DNA of 64,000 nucleotides from Chryseobacterium carnipullorum (lineage in GTDB: Bacteria > Bacteroidota > Bacteroidia > Flavobacteriales > Weeksellaceae): assembly GCF_900142785.1 (NCBI RefSeq), contig NZ_FRCD01000002.1, positions 1 to 64,000 of the forward strand, in the 5' to 3' direction. The notes below the pieces were generated by a model. That model saw nothing but the letters and a program-made list of their open reading frames with translations. It made no database searches and was not told the DNA's origin. The first letter of the stretch is position 1. Each line of letters begins with the position of its first letter. The translations under genes and the position numbers were made by a program. This document shows positions 60,012 through 64,000 of the stretch, in pieces.

Positions 60012-60785
60012 TTATGGTGTTGCAGAACTTCCCAAAGCTACCATGATGGCTTTTTCAATCGTTTTTTGCGATGCATACTGTGCCCCGCAGACCAGACTGG
60101 TAAAAAGATACTGCCCTTTATCTATAACGATTGAGCTTTCACCGTGGGCAGGAACGGCAAGCCTGTACTTTGTAGTTCCAACACCTTCCATTCTCACAAT
60201 GATATTGCAATCGGATTTATTCTGAATAAGGATGATACTTTCCTTACTGTTGGGATCATTGTCAAATAGAGAGTTTAATATTTTTACTGTTTTGTTCTTG
60301 TGTTCTACCGGATTTACGGCCATCAGCATATTGAATTCTTCGGCTTCTGCATTGGGAACTGCAGCGTTCGCAGAGGTGTTGACTACAAAGGCATTTTGAG
60401 CTGTACTTGGAGTATAGACTACAGTGGATTGTTTAGCAGCAAGCTCTGCTTTGTATTTGGCGATTTGTTTCTGTTTGATAATTGCATTCATCTCGTCGAA
60501 GCTGATCTTGGTAGAAGGTCGTCTTTTGAGAAGGGCAAGCATTTCCTGCATATCTTTTACTTTTTGGTCAGCAGGATGAGCCTCTTTAATGTATTGCGTC
60601 ATCATTTCCATAACCCGCGGTTTTAGTACTGACCTGCGTGGGTCCTCAGGATGAGCATCCCTTAGGAAAGCATTGATCTCGTAGATGTTTTTACTTTTTA
60701 AAATATTGCTGTAGTCCTTTCCCTTTTTTTGGGCAGACAGACTCATAAATAGAATGGAAACAAAAAATAAAAGTAATTTTTTCAT
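60012..60785 (-). CDS. Secreted DUF6759-like protein, long paralogue
   Basis: 257 residues from ATG 60785; the signal peptide ends near MSLSAQ. It shares with the 58519-59214 product the FLRDAHPEDPRRSVLKPR segment, the AEEFNMLMAVNPVEHKNKTVKILNSLFDND segment and KSDCNIIVRMEGV..LAVPAHGES..VCGAQYASQK. A second HPADQKV word at about residue 70 and a Gln/Ala/Lys-rich helix (about 90-130) are extra. No catalytic motif. Function unknown; three such genes in a row suggest expansion by duplication. Confidence 0.82.
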   Translation of the reverse strand: MKKLLLFFVSILFMSLSAQKKGKDYSNILKSKNIYEINAFLRDAHPEDPRRSVLKPRVMEMMTQYIKEAHPADQKVKDMQEMLALLKRRPSTKISFDEMNAIIKQKQIAKYKAELAAKQSTVVYTPSTAQNAFVVNTSANAAVPNAEAEEFNMLMAVNPVEHKNKTVKILNSLFDNDPNSKESIILIQNKSDCNIIVRMEGVGTTKYRLAVPAHGESSIVIDKGQYLFTSLVCGAQYASQKTIEKAIMVALGSSATP

Positions 60786-60988
60786 TGACAAAATATTAAA
60801 TAAGGATTTGGTGTTCTCTCTTAATTTGTGTTTAGCCAATTAGTTTTCTCTATAATAACGACGTACAGCTATTTTTATTTTAAACACTTAATTGTGATAG
60901 GAAATTAAGCATATTTTAAATAAAAAAGAAATGTACACTATAAATTTTAAATAGTGTATCTTTTTTTAAAGACTTTGATATCGGAAGA

Positions 60989-61777
60989 TTATTTAATAAC
61001 CTCCTGAAGATTTGAGGTTTTAAGCCTTTTCTGGTAGATGGGAAGGTATTTTTCGATTGGAATTTTTATCGCTTCAAAATTACCTGCGAGTACATATGCC
61101 TCGATATTTTCTGAGGTATAAACAAACTGAAGAAAATTGTCGATCAGGTTTTCCGGAATCTTGAACTTCGCGAAATAATCCTTCCCAAGATAATTTTTGA
61201 TCTGGGATACTGAATTATTCATTCTTTCGTAAGCCATATAACGCTGCTTTTTCTTCCGGTCTCCCGAAAGGATGTCATAGATGCTTTCCAGGCTGAAAGT
61301 AAGACCACCGTCCCTCAATCCTGCCACCGGAAGTTCTGGAGACGTTCCGTCGCCTTTAGGTTCAGGTAAGCCGATTACTTTTTTTATTGCCAGTGCTTTA
61401 TCCACTTTGCGTATAGAATTTACATCATACCTTAAATTTCCGGTAGGTTTGAAACGGGTCAGTACAATTTCCTGGATCTCGTAGTACGCAATCTTTAATT
61501 CAATTAAATTTTTCTGCTGTATCATCTGAGGGGTCAGTTTTACATCTTTTCGTTCCGTGACAATAGAGGTAAAACGGATCACATCGCCTGGAGCTGCAGG
61601 GATGTTATAAGTGCCGTTATAATCGGTAAGTACGGTTTTCTGGGTATTCAGATTGGTTACATAAACCTGATTAAGATACAAGATTGAGTTGTCTCTTAAA
61701 AACACCTCTCCTGAGTAGATCTGTGCACTGACTTTTGCTAGAAAAACCAGCATCAAAAGGGTAATTAGCTTCTTCAT
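60989..61777 (-). CDS. Carboxypeptidase-like regulatory-domain secreted protein
   Basis: 262 residues; the signal peptide ends near KVSAQ. Residues about 20-95 form a carboxypeptidase-regulatory-like beta-sandwich (VYVTNLNTQKTVLTDYNGTYNIPAAPGDVIRF). The remaining 160 residues are helical and charged and of no family I recognise. Proteins with this layout are common in Bacteroidota outer-membrane loci. Stands alone. Confidence 0.83.
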   Translation of the reverse strand: MKKLITLLMLVFLAKVSAQIYSGEVFLRDNSILYLNQVYVTNLNTQKTVLTDYNGTYNIPAAPGDVIRFTSIVTERKDVKLTPQMIQQKNLIELKIAYYEIQEIVLTRFKPTGNLRYDVNSIRKVDKALAIKKVIGLPEPKGDGTSPELPVAGLRDGGLTFSLESIYDILSGDRKKKQRYMAYERMNNSVSQIKNYLGKDYFAKFKIPENLIDNFLQFVYTSENIEAYVLAGNFEAIKIPIEKYLPIYQKRLKTSNLQEVIK

Positions 61778-61938
61778 ATAATTAGGGCAAAATTACGTAG
61801 AAATACAGCAATTTATACCGATTAAGATAATGATCTCAGGTTAAAGTTATATTAAACTTTAATACCAAACTGTTAATGAATGTTATAAACGTACAACAAT
61901 GAGAAGAATACCGGTAAATATAAACGGACAATCAGTCA

Positions 61939-64000
61939 TTATTTATGTTTTACCAGCAGCCAGCTTGTATATTTTACAGAGGTAGAAGTACCATATTCAA
62001 CCCAGCTGATAAAATACCAGTACGTAGCCGTAGGTACAGGTCTTCCTCCCATTCTTCCATCCCATATGTATCGGTTGTCCGGGCTTCCTCTGAAAATTTC
62101 AGCACCATACCGGTCGAATATTCTGAATTCAAGATTGGTATTGCTCATTAAAGCAGAGTAGTCGATCTGTTCATTATGTCCGTCACCGTTGGGAGTAATG
62201 GTATTGATCAGATTGATGATAGCGAAAGGTCTTGTTATTTCCTCACATAATTTTGAGTCTCTTACAAAAACTTTATGAGGGCCTCTCGGTACATTGTTGA
62301 AAATATTGGAACTCTGCCAGCTTACTCCATCCAGAGAGTACTCATAAGGTGGTGTTCCGCCACTTGCTCCAACCGTTACTGTCGTTCCGTTGATCTCTAT
62401 TGAGGTGATCATTGGTGTAGGTGATTCCGTAACAATCACAATCTGTCTGTAAACACAACCATTGAATGTAAGCTCTACCCAGTAGCTCCCCGCCGGAACA
62501 TTGGAAATAGAGGGTGAGGTAGCTCCTGTACTCCATAAATATTTTTCAAATCCAGGTCCTGCATCTAGCGTTGTCGTGGCTTTAGGACAAATAACCTGGT
62601 CTTTTAAGAGATCAGACTTCTTAGGTATTTTGATTGTAATTTTAATGGATCCCACTTCAGGACAAACACCGTTTTTCTGAAATCTGATATAAAAAGTCTG
62701 TGTTCCTGTAACATTGACTGTCCCGGATAGAGGAGCATTGTTATTTTGGGCATCAGCCTGAGTTGCATGAAACGTATAAGTAACATTAGGATCTATGGTA
62801 AACTGTGGGATAAACTGAGCTAAGTTGGCTGCTTTTATTCCATCCAGATCATCATCACAGACATTGGCAGCAGCAGCTTTTGTGATCAAAGTAATTCTGG
62901 CTCCAATACTGAACTGTAAAGGTTTTACCACCACAGCACATCCGTCCGGGGACTCTACCCTGATGTAAATTGTTGTTGTAGCGGTATAGCTCCAGTTGTT
63001 GGGAAGGGTATTGGCATTTCCGGCATTAGCATCAGCAAAGGTTGCGTAATATCGTACGTTGATAAAATAGCCAGGGTTATTAAGTACAATACCGGTTATA
63101 TTGGAAAGTATGACCGTAACTGTTCCGTCCAGGTTGTCATCACAAAAAATGCCGTTGTAATTATTAAGAACTATCGCCAGATTGTACAGGGAAAGTGTGA
63201 TCTGAGCAATACTTTTACAGCCTAAATTATTTTTCACCACAGCATACACAATAGTGCCGTCGGGTGCAGTATATGAATTTGTTGTTGTGATAAGTGCTCC
63301 GGGGTTTTCTGTCTGGGCATCCACCAGAGTAGGATAATACGTAATGTTTACCGGTGAGTTATTGGTTACATTGGCGGACGTAAGATTAAATGTTCCTTGC
63401 CCATTAATGTTACAGGCATGCAATGTAATATTGTTAACCGTAAGCGCAAGAATATTGATGTTAACGGTTACCGTTTCACAATCTGGAAATACAGGATCGT
63501 TTCCACAGAAGGTATAGGAAAAACTATCTGTTCCGGTAGTTCCTGGTGTATTAACAGTATAGGTAATAATTCCGGTTACTGGATTTACAGCGACAGTACC
63601 TAACGCCGGAGGCGTAACAATAGCCACTGTAGAAGTTACAGGAGTCTGTGGGGAGTCTGTAAAGGCTGGCGTGATCGTTTGGGTGGTACATACATTATAG
63701 GTTGATGTAGTAAGCTTTGTACAGTTGAGTACTTTAAACTGTTCTGTCACTAAAGGGGCACACCTTCCCATAGTCACCGAACAGGTGTAATATCCGGACT
63801 GTGCAGGGCTAATGGATGATGCGGTAGCTCCCGGAATAAGAGTTCCGTTCATATACCACTGGTACGTGTCATAAATAATCGGGTCTACTGTAAGCACTAT
63901 GCCTGGGGCACAAGTTCCTCCTGATCTTAAAATAACAGGTTGCGTAGGAAAACCTGCGAAAAATCCGCCATAACCTACCGCGTCACTTCCTGCATTAATT
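61939..64000 (-). CDS. T9SS type B (gliding motility-associated) large secreted protein, C-terminal part
   Basis: At least 687 codons; the frame is open to the window edge, so the N-terminus is missing. The visible part has Ig-like and beta-strand repeats (SGYYTCSVTMGRCAPLVTEQFKVLNC, then a chain of Cys-containing modules of roughly 85 residues such as TLHACNINGQGTFNLTSANVTNN and NGIFCDDNLDGTVTVILSNITG). The last 85 residues are the type B sorting domain: NTITPNGDGHNEQIDYSAL, then LEFRIFDRYGAEIFRGSPDNRYIWDG and a VKYTSWLLVKHK end. It should be exported by T9SS and may be an adhesin. Confidence 0.92.
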   Translation of the reverse strand, partial: INAGSDAVGYGGFFAGFPTQPVILRSGGTCAPGIVLTVDPIIYDTYQWYMNGTLIPGATASSISPAQSGYYTCSVTMGRCAPLVTEQFKVLNCTKLTTSTYNVCTTQTITPAFTDSPQTPVTSTVAIVTPPALGTVAVNPVTGIITYTVNTPGTTGTDSFSYTFCGNDPVFPDCETVTVNINILALTVNNITLHACNINGQGTFNLTSANVTNNSPVNITYYPTLVDAQTENPGALITTTNSYTAPDGTIVYAVVKNNLGCKSIAQITLSLYNLAIVLNNYNGIFCDDNLDGTVTVILSNITGIVLNNPGYFINVRYYATFADANAGNANTLPNNWSYTATTTIYIRVESPDGCAVVVKPLQFSIGARITLITKAAAANVCDDDLDGIKAANLAQFIPQFTIDPNVTYTFHATQADAQNNNAPLSGTVNVTGTQTFYIRFQKNGVCPEVGSIKITIKIPKKSDLLKDQVICPKATTTLDAGPGFEKYLWSTGATSPSISNVPAGSYWVELTFNGCVYRQIVIVTESPTPMITSIEINGTTVTVGASGGTPPYEYSLDGVSWQSSNIFNNVPRGPHKVFVRDSKLCEEITRPFAIINLINTITPNGDGHNEQIDYSALMSNTNLEFRIFDRYGAEIFRGSPDNRYIWDGRMGGRPVPTATYWYFISWVEYGTSTSVKYTSWLLVKHK

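Overview
The window looks like a chromosomal segment of a Chryseobacterium-type flavobacterium (Bacteroidota, Weeksellaceae). The grounds are: two SusC/SusD outer-membrane pairs, several secreted proteins with type IX secretion (T9SS) sorting domains of type A and type B, the flavobacterial -7 promoter element TAnnTTTG at many gene starts, the absence of Shine-Dalgarno sites, AT-rich composition, and rplM, rpsI, rpsB, rpmE (type B), guaB and icmF proteins of flavobacterial type. No phage, plasmid, insertion sequence, tRNA or CRISPR array was seen.

Layout. 1-97: 3' end of a 5S rRNA and its terminator, closing an rRNA operon. 235-299: a 16-copy CTAT tetranucleotide array. 309-5595 (minus): a compact five-gene surface-assembly operon with two pilin-like subunits, a periplasmic chaperone-like protein, a 918-residue usher-like outer-membrane protein and a possible tip subunit. 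I regard this as the best candidate for an undescribed system. 5818-23439: a phospholipid/phosphate-scavenging neighbourhood with phospholipase C and its SusCD pair (minus), an Omp85-like protein, an SDR enzyme, a second SusCD pair followed by a phosphodiesterase-alkaline phosphatase fusion (plus), and a PI-PLC-like lipoprotein. 23583-27858: two small secreted proteins, aroA, a MazG-like pyrophosphohydrolase and a beta-helix lipoprotein. 28040-35042: rpmE, a GlmU-like nucleotidyltransferase, a sigma factor/membrane protein/DUF4252 operon and guaB.

35396-45032: T9SS metalloproteases (M43 and M64 types), a secreted tail-collar protein, a DUF4407 membrane protein paired with an unusual Clp-type AAA+/M41 protease chimera, a decayed Rhs-like remnant and ruvC. 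45077-55786: 2'-5' RNA ligase-like protein, PadR regulator with two membrane proteins, serine hydrolase, Dph6-like ATP pyrophosphatase, icmF and a DUF3667 protein. 56061-58003: rplM-rpsI-rpsB with a terminator right after rpsB (no tsf). 58079-60785: three paralogous secreted proteins interleaved with trmB. 60989-64000: a carboxypeptidase-like regulatory-domain protein and the C-terminal part of a large T9SS type B adhesin-like protein running off the window.

How the parts fit. The phosphate neighbourhood would let the cell hydrolyse phospholipids outside (PLC, PI-PLC), take up products through SusCD and strip phosphate from phosphodiesters (fusion enzyme). The first operon would export and assemble surface fibres. 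Several secreted proteins are T9SS cargo, but the T9SS machinery itself is not in the window. Functions are inferred from family recognition by eye. Coordinates of starts were adjusted where a TTG inside a -7 promoter box would otherwise be taken as the start.
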